Positions 47,774-55,814 of a stretch of 64,000 nucleotides of DNA are shown in pieces (positions within the stretch are counted from its first letter, which is position 1; each line of letters opens with the position of its first letter). The position numbers were made by a program, and so were the translations under genes. A model generated the notes under the pieces. The model had not been told where the DNA came from and ran no database searches. It worked only from the letters and a program-made list of their open reading frames with translations. Source of the DNA: Bacteroidales bacterium (GTDB taxonomy: Bacteria; Bacteroidota; Bacteroidia; Bacteroidales; UBA932); assembly GCA_017427385.1 (NCBI GenBank), contig JAFRSW010000018.1, forward strand, positions 1-64,000, read 5' to 3'.

Positions 47774-49309
47774 TTATTCCGTGACGGGGCGAACGGACAA
47801 ACCGGCAGTTATGCCATTGCCAGAACCACCACCCCACGTGAATGATGCATTCTGGATATAGATACAGTTCGCCTTGAAGTCTTCATACTCATGGAGGCGG
47901 CTTGCCCAGTAATCGCCATAACCAGCATGCCCTTCCCAATGATCGTAACAACGGCAGGCATAAGGGAAAAAGATGGTTGGGTCGACCCAATAAGTTCCTC
48001 CAGAAACAGTGACAGACCAGCCTTCGTAGCTGGCTTCTTTCGCTTTTTTCAGTGATAAAAGAGCCGACCATTCGGATTCTGTCGGCGTATGCCAATTCCT
48101 GCCGAGGTTTACCCTGGCCGCATCATCTTCTGGTTGTAAATCTCTATATCCGCCGTAATCCCAGTTGTACTTTGTATATTTGTATGGAGAAGCTCCTTCG
48201 TCATAATACTTGTAAGATGCCGGATAATATCCTGCACTCTTACCGGTTTTCCAGACAGGAGTTTTTATTGTTCCCGGTTCGTAGTAAGGCTCGGTATCAC
48301 CCCAAGCATAGTAATCCCCGTTTACAGCTATCACATCATCATCTCCGGTGCCGGCAGGAAAATCAACTGTGGCGCCCAGATTACGGGAGCTCCAGTAAAT
48401 GCGCTTACCACCAACATCGGTGCCTAAGTCTATGGGTTTGTAGTCGGTAACGGTAGTCCAATTGCTCAGTGCCGGCATCTTCAAAGCACGGCCTTCGGTA
48501 GCGCTGCGATACCAGGTCCTATCCTCAAAAGTCTTTTGATAGTATGTGCCTTGCCATCCTCCGACGACCAAAGTAAAGTGATATGTCGTTGAGGTATTCT
48601 GGGCACCTGCCGCAAGATAGCCACTGAAAAGGTAACCCTTTGATTCGCCTATTTCTTTGTTCGATTTATCATAGACATAACCCTTAAGTGGTGCACCATT
48701 CGCCTGGCTGGTCATGGTAATGCTTCCATCCGCGGAGATGGATGAAATCGCCCAAGGTCTCAGATGAGGTTCACGCAATTCAATATCGACGGAAGGATCT
48801 GCACTGACGTCATCTAAAAAGAACTGAATGTAGTTGGCCCAAGGCTGCATGTCAAATGCACCGGATACTTTTCCTTCGACGACTGTATAGCCAAGCGTAG
48901 CTGTCAGGAAATAAGAAAAACAGGTATTAGAAAAAACGAAACTGGAACCATCTGCAGATACTGTCTCACTATTGCCAAACGGGAGATATACTGCCCGCAT
49001 CGTCCCTGTCGCGTTTTCTGCAAGCCCCAGAGATTCCTCGACAGCGCCATTCATCTGAGTATAAGTCCAGCTTGAACCGTTGAAACTCATTTTCAGGTAT
49101 TTCGGTGCTGCGACATTGTTAAAAAACACGTACAGGACATCTCCGGACTCCCAACCCGTCTTAACTGCTTTGGCGTCCGGACCTCCCTGGTAACTTGCGG
49201 AAAGGTCAAAAATAATGTCGGTTGCTGTTGTCTCTATCCCACTGATTTCTTTCTTGCAGGATACGAAAGAAACAGCGGCGAAGAACAGGATAACAATAAA
49301 CTTTTTCAT
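47774..49309 (-). CDS. FISUMP-type lipoprotein 1
   Basis: 511 aa with a lipoprotein signal (VILFFAAVSFVSCKKE). The N-terminal half is a beta-rich fimbrillin-like region; the C-terminal half carries the FISUMP-type pattern (NLGATVDFPAG, DYYAWGDTEPY, LGRNWHTPTESEWSALL, GLSVRPVTE). It is paralogous to lipoprotein 3. An SD-like GGAGG precedes the start. It is the second gene of a cassette headed by a 40-aa peptide. The role is presumably cell-surface; the ligand is unknown. Confidence 0.85.
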   Translation of the reverse strand: MKKFIVILFFAAVSFVSCKKEISGIETTATDIIFDLSASYQGGPDAKAVKTGWESGDVLYVFFNNVAAPKYLKMSFNGSSWTYTQMNGAVEESLGLAENATGTMRAVYLPFGNSETVSADGSSFVFSNTCFSYFLTATLGYTVVEGKVSGAFDMQPWANYIQFFLDDVSADPSVDIELREPHLRPWAISSISADGSITMTSQANGAPLKGYVYDKSNKEIGESKGYLFSGYLAAGAQNTSTTYHFTLVVGGWQGTYYQKTFEDRTWYRSATEGRALKMPALSNWTTVTDYKPIDLGTDVGGKRIYWSSRNLGATVDFPAGTGDDDVIAVNGDYYAWGDTEPYYEPGTIKTPVWKTGKSAGYYPASYKYYDEGASPYKYTKYNWDYGGYRDLQPEDDAARVNLGRNWHTPTESEWSALLSLKKAKEASYEGWSVTVSGGTYWVDPTIFFPYACRCYDHWEGHAGYGDYWASRLHEYEDFKANCIYIQNASFTWGGGSGNGITAGLSVRPVTE

Positions 49310-49339
49310 ACTAAAATCCTCCATTTTTCATGACCCCTC

Positions 49340-49462
49340 TTACATATCCTCTTCGTCACCAAATCCGTGATACGCAGGGCTTGCACAAACTATAGCCCGG
49401 AACTCCACCTCGACCACCTTTGTCGAGGGCGCTTCATAAAAGAGCCTTTCATTGTTTTTCAT
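49340..49462 (-). CDS. Small peptide 1 of the lipoprotein cassettes
   Basis: 40 aa: MKNNERLFYEAPSTKVVEVE, then FRAIVCASPAYHGFGDEEDM. It shares YEAPSTKV-EV---VC-S and an acidic glycine-containing tail with two peptides at 54095-54220 and 52435-52575. The start at 49462 is supported by near-identity with peptide 3 from the same Met. There is no signal peptide. From memory, short peptides of this pattern are widespread but unnamed in Bacteroidales. Confidence 0.8.
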   Translation of the reverse strand: MKNNERLFYEAPSTKVVEVEFRAIVCASPAYHGFGDEEDM

Positions 49463-49595
49463 TTCTATTGACTGTATTGTATTCATTGTATTTATAATCA
49501 CAGACATACGACGAATACAAAAATAAACTCCCGCGCGCATACGGGAGTTTCATATCGGATAAACCAGAGTATCAAAAAAGAAAAAGAAATGGAAT
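49415..49595 (-). repeat. Duplicated cassette head, copy 1
   Basis: This stretch (peptide N-terminus, leader, promoter, hairpin and AAAAGAAAAAGAAATGGAAT end) is nearly identical to 54173-54350. The similarity stops abruptly at 49595, where the toxin gene side begins. Confidence 0.85.
49518..49550 (-). promoter_or_regulatory. Terminator hairpin and promoter of cassette 1
   Basis: On the minus strand AAACTCCCG/CGGGAGTTT (49550-49542 with 49533-49525) is followed by TATTTTTG (49525-49518), which can serve both as the T-tract ending the upstream transcript and as the -7 element of the cassette. Confidence 0.65.
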
Positions 49596-49596
49596 G

Positions 49597-50268
49597 CTAT
49601 CTTTCTATCACTTGTTTCACGTAGTCGCGGATTTCTTCGGCCGAGACATTGTATCTGGGGGACATCTTGAGGAAATCCTCTCCTTTTATGAATAATTGAG
49701 GGGAAAGCAGCCTTGAATACATAGTCTTGGAACGAATCGTATGCCGGGAAAGGTAGCTTGCATAACTGAGAGCCTCGTCAAGATTGCATCCCGTCTTCAA
49801 GAAGCAGTAAATATCGTAATAATCCCGGAATACAGTCCGCAAACAAATGGTATAAACCTTCATCCCCAGCAGTTCCTGCAATGTAGGTGTCTTGAGGTTG
49901 TTGTATTGCCAACCGGTTTTCATTGTTTTAACTGGGTTTTCCGGACGATAAAACGACAGTTTTACCTTCCCTTGGTTGATGAATACCAAGAAGTGGTCTT
50001 CTCCCAGGATTTCCTCTTTAGCATCAGTGAATACTTTCTTTAACTCTCCAAGAATCCCACTGAAATCCAATGCTGGCCGTTCCTTACGTAACCCGAGCAA
50101 TTCGAAATCCAAATCCTCGCTGAGCCTATGGTTCATTTGAAGGGACTGCCCAGTACCCTCGCAAAGGAACAGACTCTTAATGCACTCCAAATTGGAGACC
50201 TGATCGAATACTTCCCGTGTTGCCAGAGTCAATCCTTGTATTGCATTAATTTCTTTTTCAGTAGGCAT
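49597..50268 (-). CDS. AbiEii-type nucleotidyltransferase toxin
   Basis: 223 aa from MPTEKEINAIQG. The DUF1814/AbiEii core is visible: LCEGTGQSLQMNHRLSEDLDFELL near 37 (nucleotidyltransferase motif with DLDF), and KTPTLQELLGMKVYTICLRTVFRDYYDIYCFL near 130. The usual GGT becomes EGTG here. Toxins of this family transfer nucleotides to cellular targets. The gene overlaps the antitoxin gene by 11 bases and is AT-rich. No abortive-infection activity has been shown here. Confidence 0.85.
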   Translation of the reverse strand: MPTEKEINAIQGLTLATREVFDQVSNLECIKSLFLCEGTGQSLQMNHRLSEDLDFELLGLRKERPALDFSGILGELKKVFTDAKEEILGEDHFLVFINQGKVKLSFYRPENPVKTMKTGWQYNNLKTPTLQELLGMKVYTICLRTVFRDYYDIYCFLKTGCNLDEALSYASYLSRHTIRSKTMYSRLLSPQLFIKGEDFLKMSPRYNVSAEEIRDYVKQVIER

Positions 50269-50824
50269 AGCGTGACAAATAATTATCGGGTTTATTGACA
50301 TCGAATACTTTAACGGCAAGAATGTAATTCAGGATATTCATCCTCCGGCCTTGACTGACAAGGCGTTCTTTCCATACTTTTTTTATGTGGGCCCTGCTCC
50401 AGATTTGGAACAAAAGGGGCATTTCTTCCAACTCAAGATGGACAAGGGCGGCTTCTATGATAGAATCATCATCCAGATGCTCGGGTATACCCTGATAAGA
50501 CCACAGCCCTCCTGCAGCCTTGATCTTCTTGAGTATGTTCTTTTTTTTCTTTAGCATATCTGTCAGACGCATACTCTGCATCTCGTTTTCCACCATATCC
50601 CGGGTCTGCGCCTGAGCGATAGTTCCCGGAGGCAAGCCTAGAACCGCATCCAGCCTGATGCTCAGTGGGATAGGGATATCCCTTCTCCCGTGCAGGATGG
50701 CAGACAATGTTTGCAAATGCTCACCACACCGGATGGCTAGTTCCGACTGGTTGATGCCCAATTCAGAGATACGCTTCTGAATCAGTTCAATAGAAGTACG
50801 GGATTTATGAGTGTTCTTTTCCAT
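50258..50824 (-). CDS. XRE-family antitoxin with DUF6922-like C-terminus
   Basis: 188 aa. An N-terminal helix-turn-helix (IQKRISELGINQSELAIRCGEHLQTLSAILHGRRDIPI, about 14-50) is followed by WSYQGIPEHLDDDSIIEAALVHLELEE and IWSRAHIKKVWKERLVSQGRRMNILNYILA, which resembles a domain seen beside AbiEii toxins (DUF6922, from memory). The gene order antitoxin-toxin and the overlap support a toxin-antitoxin pair distinct from the classical AbiEi wHTH antitoxin. Confidence 0.8.
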   Translation of the reverse strand: MEKNTHKSRTSIELIQKRISELGINQSELAIRCGEHLQTLSAILHGRRDIPIPLSIRLDAVLGLPPGTIAQAQTRDMVENEMQSMRLTDMLKKKKNILKKIKAAGGLWSYQGIPEHLDDDSIIEAALVHLELEEMPLLFQIWSRAHIKKVWKERLVSQGRRMNILNYILAVKVFDVNKPDNYLSRYAY

Positions 50825-50831
50825 CTGTCTG

Positions 50832-50874
50832 CAAATATAGAAAAAGCAATAATATTTAACAAATTTGTTTAATA
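50832..50874 (-). promoter_or_regulatory. Promoter and likely operator of the XRE/AbiEii module
   Basis: Minus TTTG (50863-50860), 20 nt, TATATTTG (50839-50832), 7 nt before the ATG. The perfect palindrome AACAAATTTGTT (50858-50869), extended to 50853-50874 with one mismatch, covers the -33 element: a good autoregulatory operator. Confidence 0.65.
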
Positions 50875-50884
50875 ATTTTTAACA

Positions 50885-50916
50885 AGAAAGCTCGCGACAA
50901 ATGCCGCGAGCTTTCT
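50885..50916. terminator. Strong hairpin between the toxin-antitoxin module and the transporter relic
   Basis: AGAAAGCTCGCG and CGCGAGCTTTCT form a perfect 12-bp stem around an 8-nt loop; minus-strand continuation TTGTTAAAAATTATT suits termination of the upstream cassette 2 transcript. Confidence 0.8.
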
Positions 50917-50933
50917 AATAATCATTGTCAGGC

Positions 50934-50984
50934 CTACTGCATCGCCATCCGTTTTTCGCTGGGGATGAGCATGGCGCAGAGCTC
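50934..50984 (-). pseudogene. Relic of the OPA transporter 3' end
   Basis: 51 bp align with 54351-54401 with about seven mismatches. On the minus strand it reads LCAMLIPSEKRMAMQ-stop versus CAVLIPSEKRMAKQ-stop in the intact transporter. It begins 3 nt after the lipoprotein 2 stop, so it marks a recombination junction. Confidence 0.8.
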
Positions 50985-50987
50985 TGT

Positions 50988-52421
50988 TCACTCTGCGGTA
51001 TGCACTAAACGGACTGCGGTCATGGTCGTTTGATAACTGATATCATCCAATGACACGCTATTTGACAGGATATAGGGAGTATAATACTCATCGCCGTTTA
51101 CGGTAACAATGGGCGTGGAAGTGCCATAGCATACTGCGCTGCCGACATTCACCCATCCATCGACTACACTTTTGTATCCGGCTGCAGGCAAAAAGACGCA
51201 TCCTGCCGCTTCCATCTTTGCCCACCCTGATATGCTGACGGTAGAGGTGTAATCCGACGGGGCGTTATATGTTCCCCCCGTGAAATCCGTTCCATCGGGA
51301 TGAGAATAGTTGTCTGGGAATATAATTAGTCCTTTCGTGTCGCCAATCCTGGCCATTGTATATCGTGCATTGGCACTTAAAGAATTTGTAACGCTGCGGG
51401 TAGTCAAGAGATACTTCCACTGTTGCCACGATAGGTTCCACCATGATACAGGGGCCGTATAACCATTATACGCAAACATATCGCGCCCCCCGGTCTGGCT
51501 TTCTCCAAGATAGTCTTTCTGAGCATCGGCAAACTTCCAAGTGGACGTGGCATCAACATAATTCAAATTACCTTTTGAGAAATAGACCCTTACAGACGCT
51601 TCTACAGAGAACATCCCTGCGATGGCGCCGTCGGGGAGCAATCGCATCTTAACCGGAATCTCATTATAGCTGCCATTGGCGAAAGTTACGCCCGATTTCT
51701 CGTAGATGTACTTGTCACTTCCTACTGTTGCGACCAACTTGACAGGGCGGCTTGAAATGCCGGGAAGAGCCACAAACAGCACGCAGTTTCCATTGGCAGT
51801 GAAGGTCGCAGCAGGTATGCTTTCAAGGCTGATGATTCCTGTGCTATAAATGGTCAGGGATGTGGGATTGGAAGGGAGGGCTGAGCCATCACTCTGCTTC
51901 AAAGTAAACTTCACGATGGCCTGTTGGTTGGCGCCAAAACTGATTCCTCCCGGCACGTCTATCTCCTTGTTCACATCATCTACAGTGAAATTGCCGACAG
52001 TCACTGTGGCAGGAGCGCAAAAATCATAGGTCGAAGCAATTGTTGCTAACGTTCCATCCTGCCCCGCATAAGCCGGATCGGCATTGCTGTGGAAGTAAAA
52101 GGTAAGGTCAGCGCTCGAACTAGGGACAGATGCGAAAGATCCGGAAAGAGTAGTTGAAGTTGACGCGCTGGCTGCAGCCGTCAGTTCACCAATCTTTGCT
52201 CCGGACTGATAGACCTCAACTACTTCTCCTGCCACCCATGTGGCGTTCAGTTGATGAGGGCTTGTAGTCTCATCGAGTGCAAGGGCACGGGTGTTTAAAT
52301 CTCCAACTTCTCCCTTGACAGCGTTTACTGTCATTGTATAAACTCCGGGAACATCTATTTTATTTGTACAGGCGGCAAACACAAACGCCAGCGTAATAAA
52401 TGCAAAATAATTCTTCTTCAT
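50988..52421 (-). CDS. Fimbrillin/FISUMP-like lipoprotein 2
   Basis: 477 aa with a lipoprotein signal (FITLAFVFAACTNKID). The N-terminal ~280 residues are beta-rich and Ser/Thr-rich, fimbrillin-like (FYFHSNADPAYAGQDG). The C-terminal part has FSKGNLNYVDATSTWKFADAQ, MARIGDTKGLIIFPDN and VFLPAAGYKS, a FISUMP-related fold. It is more diverged than lipoproteins 1 and 3. A strong AAGGAGG lies 9 nt before the start, directly after the stop of small peptide 2. Confidence 0.82.
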   Translation of the reverse strand: MKKNYFAFITLAFVFAACTNKIDVPGVYTMTVNAVKGEVGDLNTRALALDETTSPHQLNATWVAGEVVEVYQSGAKIGELTAAASASTSTTLSGSFASVPSSSADLTFYFHSNADPAYAGQDGTLATIASTYDFCAPATVTVGNFTVDDVNKEIDVPGGISFGANQQAIVKFTLKQSDGSALPSNPTSLTIYSTGIISLESIPAATFTANGNCVLFVALPGISSRPVKLVATVGSDKYIYEKSGVTFANGSYNEIPVKMRLLPDGAIAGMFSVEASVRVYFSKGNLNYVDATSTWKFADAQKDYLGESQTGGRDMFAYNGYTAPVSWWNLSWQQWKYLLTTRSVTNSLSANARYTMARIGDTKGLIIFPDNYSHPDGTDFTGGTYNAPSDYTSTVSISGWAKMEAAGCVFLPAAGYKSVVDGWVNVGSAVCYGTSTPIVTVNGDEYYTPYILSNSVSLDDISYQTTMTAVRLVHTAE

Positions 52422-52434
52422 CTTAGTGTCCTCC

Positions 52435-52575
52435 TTAATTCCATTCGTCTTCAATTGCATTACCATAGTTATCACGCCTTCCGCTAGCACATACCACACC
52501 CTCTTGCACCAATTCGATAATTTGAACCATAGGAGATTCATACTTGTATTTTCCCTTTGATAGCATCATATCCAT
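52435..52575 (-). CDS. Small peptide 2 of the lipoprotein cassettes
   Basis: 46 aa: MDMMLSKGKYKYESPMVQII, then ELVQEGVVCASGRRDNYGNAIEDEWN. It shares KYESP-V-I-E----VVCAS and the acidic tail with peptides 1 and 3 and sits in the same place, between a TATTTTTG promoter and the lipoprotein. Starts two or three codons later are possible. The overlapping longer frame here is only an upstream extension of lipoprotein 2. Confidence 0.75.
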   Translation of the reverse strand: MDMMLSKGKYKYESPMVQIIELVQEGVVCASGRRDNYGNAIEDEWN

Positions 52576-52606
52576 TGCGTTGATTATCATTAACGTACGT
52601 CGAATA

Positions 52607-52614
52607 CAAAAATA
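52607..52614 (-). promoter_or_regulatory. Promoter of cassette 2
   Basis: Minus TATTTTTG followed by TATTCGACGTACGTTAATGA, matching the other two cassette promoters (TATTTTTGTATTCGTCGTATGT and TATTTTTGTGTTTATCGTATGT). Confidence 0.65.
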
Positions 52615-52633
52615 AAATTTTAAATATACTTAT

Positions 52634-54082
52634 TTATTCTGTGACAGCACGGACAGTATAACCATAGGAGCGGAGATCGTAACGCCAGGCGAAATTGTCA
52701 TTGTCGAACCAAACGTGGTATGCGCGGCCCGAGTTGCTAGTCTCGAGGGAAGATGACCAATAGTAGCCGTAGGGACCAGCGTTGATGAAGTCGGCATTGC
52801 GCCGGAAACCGGCCGCAGGAAGGAAGATGAAGTTGCCGCTGACATTGCTGGTCACCGTCCGGCCCGCTACTCCAGTTCCGTTGTAATCACTCGTCCACGT
52901 CCAGGTGAAGTTGGTGGAGTTCAGTAGCGCCTTCCACTCAGCAAGGGTGGGGATGCGCCAGGTGTCGCCCCATGTCTTGTTTGCAGCGTCGTCCTCAAGG
53001 CCAAGAACAGTCTTGCCTCCGGAGATATTGTACTTTGTGAAAGTGGAACCGCCGTCTGTCGTGTCGAAGTAATTGCTCCAGTTCTCCTTGTATTCTGTTT
53101 TCGTGACGGTTTCGCCCCATGCGTAGTAGTTACCATAATCCCAGGAGTTGTCGGCGCCCACGTTGCAAGCAGCCCAGTAAACCCTTTTTCCATCCACATC
53201 CATCCCCATGTCAATGGGTTTGTGGTCATTGACTTCTGTCCAGTTGGCCGCTACCGGAAGTTTGATGGCGCGACCGTCAGAAACACCCCGATAGAAAGTC
53301 TTTCCAGTATATGATTTCGAGTAGTAGTTGCCGTAGAAGCCACCGCTCACCAGTGTGAAATTGTAATCGGTGGAGACATTGCGGGCTCCGCTTGCAAGAA
53401 TACCGCTGAAAAGATAACCCTTAGAATCGCTACCGGTCTTCACCTCTTTGTCATAAACATAACCGGGAAGCGGAGCGCCATGAGCAAGGGTGGATTCGAC
53501 AACGGCACCGGCGGCAGAAACTGAAGCAATGCAGACAGGAGTCAGATGGGGCTCACGAAGTTCAATAACATCACTTGACGAGGCGCTGGCATTGTCCACG
53601 AAGAACTGCACGAAACCAGCCGGAATCTGCATATCGAATGTCCCCTCGACAACTCCCCCTGTAACGGTATATGCTAGGGATGCGGTCAGATAATAACTGT
53701 AGGGATTCTTGCTGAACACATAGCTGGTACCTGATGCGGAAACGGTGGCATCGCTGCCGAAGGGAAGGAAGACTGCCGTCATCGTACCGGATTCACTTTC
53801 GGCAAGGCTGAGACCGTGCTCAGTATTGACCCAGGACGAGCCGTTCCACTTCATTTCCAAATATGCCGGAGCCGTCTGGTTTGAGAAGAACACGAAGACC
53901 ACATCGTCGGTTTCCCAACCAGTTTTGACTGCCTTGGTGGCTACATCGGGATGAGTAACATTGAGGTTGAAAGTGATAGCAACCGGCTCAGTCACATCTT
54001 GAGGCACAGGAGTATCAATCTCTTTGTTGCAGGCAACCATCGCAACGAGCGTGGCGCAGAGAATAACCAATGACTTTTTCAT
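52634..54082 (-). CDS. FISUMP-type lipoprotein 3
   Basis: 482 aa with a lipoprotein signal (VILCATLVAMVACNKE). The domain order is as in lipoprotein 1, with clearly matching segments: KAVKTGWETDDVVFVFF versus KAVKTGWESGDVLYVFF, YLFSGILASGARNVSTDYNFTLV, and the FISUMP end (NYYAWGETVTKTEY, WGDTWRIPTLAEWKALL, GYTVRAVTE). AGGAGG precedes the start. Paired with small peptide 3, 12 nt upstream. Confidence 0.85.
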   Translation of the reverse strand: MKKSLVILCATLVAMVACNKEIDTPVPQDVTEPVAITFNLNVTHPDVATKAVKTGWETDDVVFVFFSNQTAPAYLEMKWNGSSWVNTEHGLSLAESESGTMTAVFLPFGSDATVSASGTSYVFSKNPYSYYLTASLAYTVTGGVVEGTFDMQIPAGFVQFFVDNASASSSDVIELREPHLTPVCIASVSAAGAVVESTLAHGAPLPGYVYDKEVKTGSDSKGYLFSGILASGARNVSTDYNFTLVSGGFYGNYYSKSYTGKTFYRGVSDGRAIKLPVAANWTEVNDHKPIDMGMDVDGKRVYWAACNVGADNSWDYGNYYAWGETVTKTEYKENWSNYFDTTDGGSTFTKYNISGGKTVLGLEDDAANKTWGDTWRIPTLAEWKALLNSTNFTWTWTSDYNGTGVAGRTVTSNVSGNFIFLPAAGFRRNADFINAGPYGYYWSSSLETSNSGRAYHVWFDNDNFAWRYDLRSYGYTVRAVTE

Positions 54083-54094
54083 ACCTGTTTCCTC

Positions 54095-54220
54095 CTATGA
54101 CAAATCATCTTCGTTCCCGAAGCCGTTGTAGCGGTTGCTGGTACATACCATTCCTTCAAACCTAACCTCAAACACCTTTGTCGAGGGCGCTTCATAAAAG
54201 AGCCTTTCATTGTTTTTCAT
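54095..54220 (-). CDS. Small peptide 3 of the lipoprotein cassettes
   Basis: 41 aa: MKNNERLFYEAPSTKVFEVR, then FEGMVCTSNRYNGFGNEDDLS. The first 16 residues are identical to peptide 1; the C-terminal half diverges, but VC-S and the GFG-[ND]E-D tail are kept. That pattern of conserved front and variable tail is reminiscent of leader/core peptides, which is only a suggestion. Confidence 0.8.
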   Translation of the reverse strand: MKNNERLFYEAPSTKVFEVRFEGMVCTSNRYNGFGNEDDLS

Positions 54221-54350
54221 TTCCATTGATCGCGCTATATTGTATTTATAATCATTGACATACGATAAACACAAAAATAAAACTCCCGCGCGCATACGGG
54301 AGTTTCATATCGGATAAACCGGAGTATCAAAAAAGAAAAAGAAATGGAAT
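54173..54350 (-). repeat. Duplicated cassette head, copy 3
   Basis: The counterpart of 49415-49595. It abuts the stop codon of the intact transporter (54351), showing the original junction. Confidence 0.85.
54272..54305 (-). promoter_or_regulatory. Terminator hairpin and promoter of cassette 3
   Basis: AAACTCCCG (54280-54288) and CGGGAGTTT (54297-54305) form the hairpin; on the minus strand TATTTTTG (54279-54272) follows. It ends the transporter transcript and starts that of the cassette. Confidence 0.65.
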
Positions 54351-55745
54351 CTACTGCTTCGCCATCCGTTTTTCGCTAGGGATAAGGACTGCGCAGAGGA
54401 CTACGCCGATGATTGCGCCGATGGCGACGGAAAGCATTGCAGCGTCCCAAGAGGAGCCGTTTGCAATGCCGCCGACAACGATCTTGGAGCAGACTGCGTC
54501 GCCGATCAGGTAGCCGAAGAGTCCCACGAATCCGGCAGCCGTGCCAGCGGCGTTCTTCGGCACCAGGTTAAGTGCCTGCACACCGGTGAGAGCCACGGGG
54601 CCGTAGATGAAGAATCCGATCAAGCAGAGTGCGACATACACGAGCACCTTCTGTGCGGAAGGACTGACCTCGATGATGCCGGCGCCGACCATCCAGTAGA
54701 GCAGCACGCCGATGCCGCAGAGGAACATACAGATGACGTTCATAGGGGCGCAGCGGCCCTTGAAGAACTTGGATGTTGCCCAGCCGCAGGCGATGGTACC
54801 CACGGCACCCACTATATTATGTACGGAGAACGCAACCTTGCTTTCAGCGGCCGACATGATGCCCTTGGCCTGCAGATAGGTGGGAGCCCAGTCGCCTATG
54901 CCGTAACGGACCATATAGACGGCCACGTTGGAGATGGCGACCACCCACAGGAGTTTGTTCTTGAGCACGTAGTCCACGAAGAGCACCTTGAAGGGGAGCT
55001 TCTCGCCGGCAGCGCCTTTGCTCTTCACTCCGCTGTGGTCGTTCCTCCAGTCGCCTACGGACGGAAGGCCGCAGGACTCAGGCGTATCGCGGATCGCCCA
55101 CCAGCAGAAGAGGGAAATCACCAGGGCGATGATGGCCGGGAAAACGAAGTTACCCTTCCAGGTCTGCACCACGCCGAGGTCAGCCGCGAGGGCCACGCCG
55201 GCAATGGCAAGGAAGCCGAGGGAGAAGGAACCGATGGTGTGGGAGACGTTCCAGATACTCATCTTGAAACTTCGTTCGTTCTGGCTGAACCAGTGTGCCA
55301 TTATTCGCCCGCATGGCGGCCATCCGAATCCGCTCAGCCATCCTACTATGAGCATGAGGATGAAGATGACGACGGTGTTGACAGCGGTGTTGGTGCCGAA
55401 CGGAATCAGGCCTACGGACATCATCACCATAGCGGAGAGGATGAGGCCGACTACCAGGAACTTACGGGCGTCCGAACGGTCGGAGACGCTGCCCATCACG
55501 AACTTGCTGAATGCATATGCGATGGAGACAGCCGACATGGCAAGTCCCACCTTTCCCGCATCCAGGATCCCGTCATTGATCATGTCGGGGGCTGCGAGGG
55601 AGAGGTTTTTCCTAACTAAATAATATGCGGCATAACCAAGGAAAGCCCCGAGGAAAACCTTGAGGCGCATCGCCTTGTATTCTTTGTCGACTTTTTCTGC
55701 CGGGATTTGTGCCTTCGGCTTGGGCGGATCAAGAAAACGGGCCAT
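54351..55745 (-). CDS. OPA-family MFS transporter (GlpT-like)
   Basis: 464 aa, about 12 membrane helices. YYLVRKNLSLAAPDM (helix 1), SDRSDARKFLVVGL (loop 2-3), GFGWPPCGRIMAHWF and SIWNVSHTIGSFSLGF fit organophosphate:phosphate antiporters, closest in look to glycerol-3-phosphate carriers. It differs from the one at 40551-42038. Its 3' end is duplicated as a relic at 50934-50984. Confidence 0.9.
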   Translation of the reverse strand: MARFLDPPKPKAQIPAEKVDKEYKAMRLKVFLGAFLGYAAYYLVRKNLSLAAPDMINDGILDAGKVGLAMSAVSIAYAFSKFVMGSVSDRSDARKFLVVGLILSAMVMMSVGLIPFGTNTAVNTVVIFILMLIVGWLSGFGWPPCGRIMAHWFSQNERSFKMSIWNVSHTIGSFSLGFLAIAGVALAADLGVVQTWKGNFVFPAIIALVISLFCWWAIRDTPESCGLPSVGDWRNDHSGVKSKGAAGEKLPFKVLFVDYVLKNKLLWVVAISNVAVYMVRYGIGDWAPTYLQAKGIMSAAESKVAFSVHNIVGAVGTIACGWATSKFFKGRCAPMNVICMFLCGIGVLLYWMVGAGIIEVSPSAQKVLVYVALCLIGFFIYGPVALTGVQALNLVPKNAAGTAAGFVGLFGYLIGDAVCSKIVVGGIANGSSWDAAMLSVAIGAIIGVVLCAVLIPSEKRMAKQ

Positions 55746-55794
55746 TGATGCTTTAGTTTTAGTTCAACTGTACAAATATAAGAACTTTTTCCTC

Positions 55795-55802
55795 TATATT
55801 TG
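55795..55802 (+). promoter_or_regulatory. tadA promoter -7 element
   Basis: TATATTTG, 12 nt before the ATG at 55815. Confidence 0.55.
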
Positions 55803-55814
55803 CGCTTGATAAGT

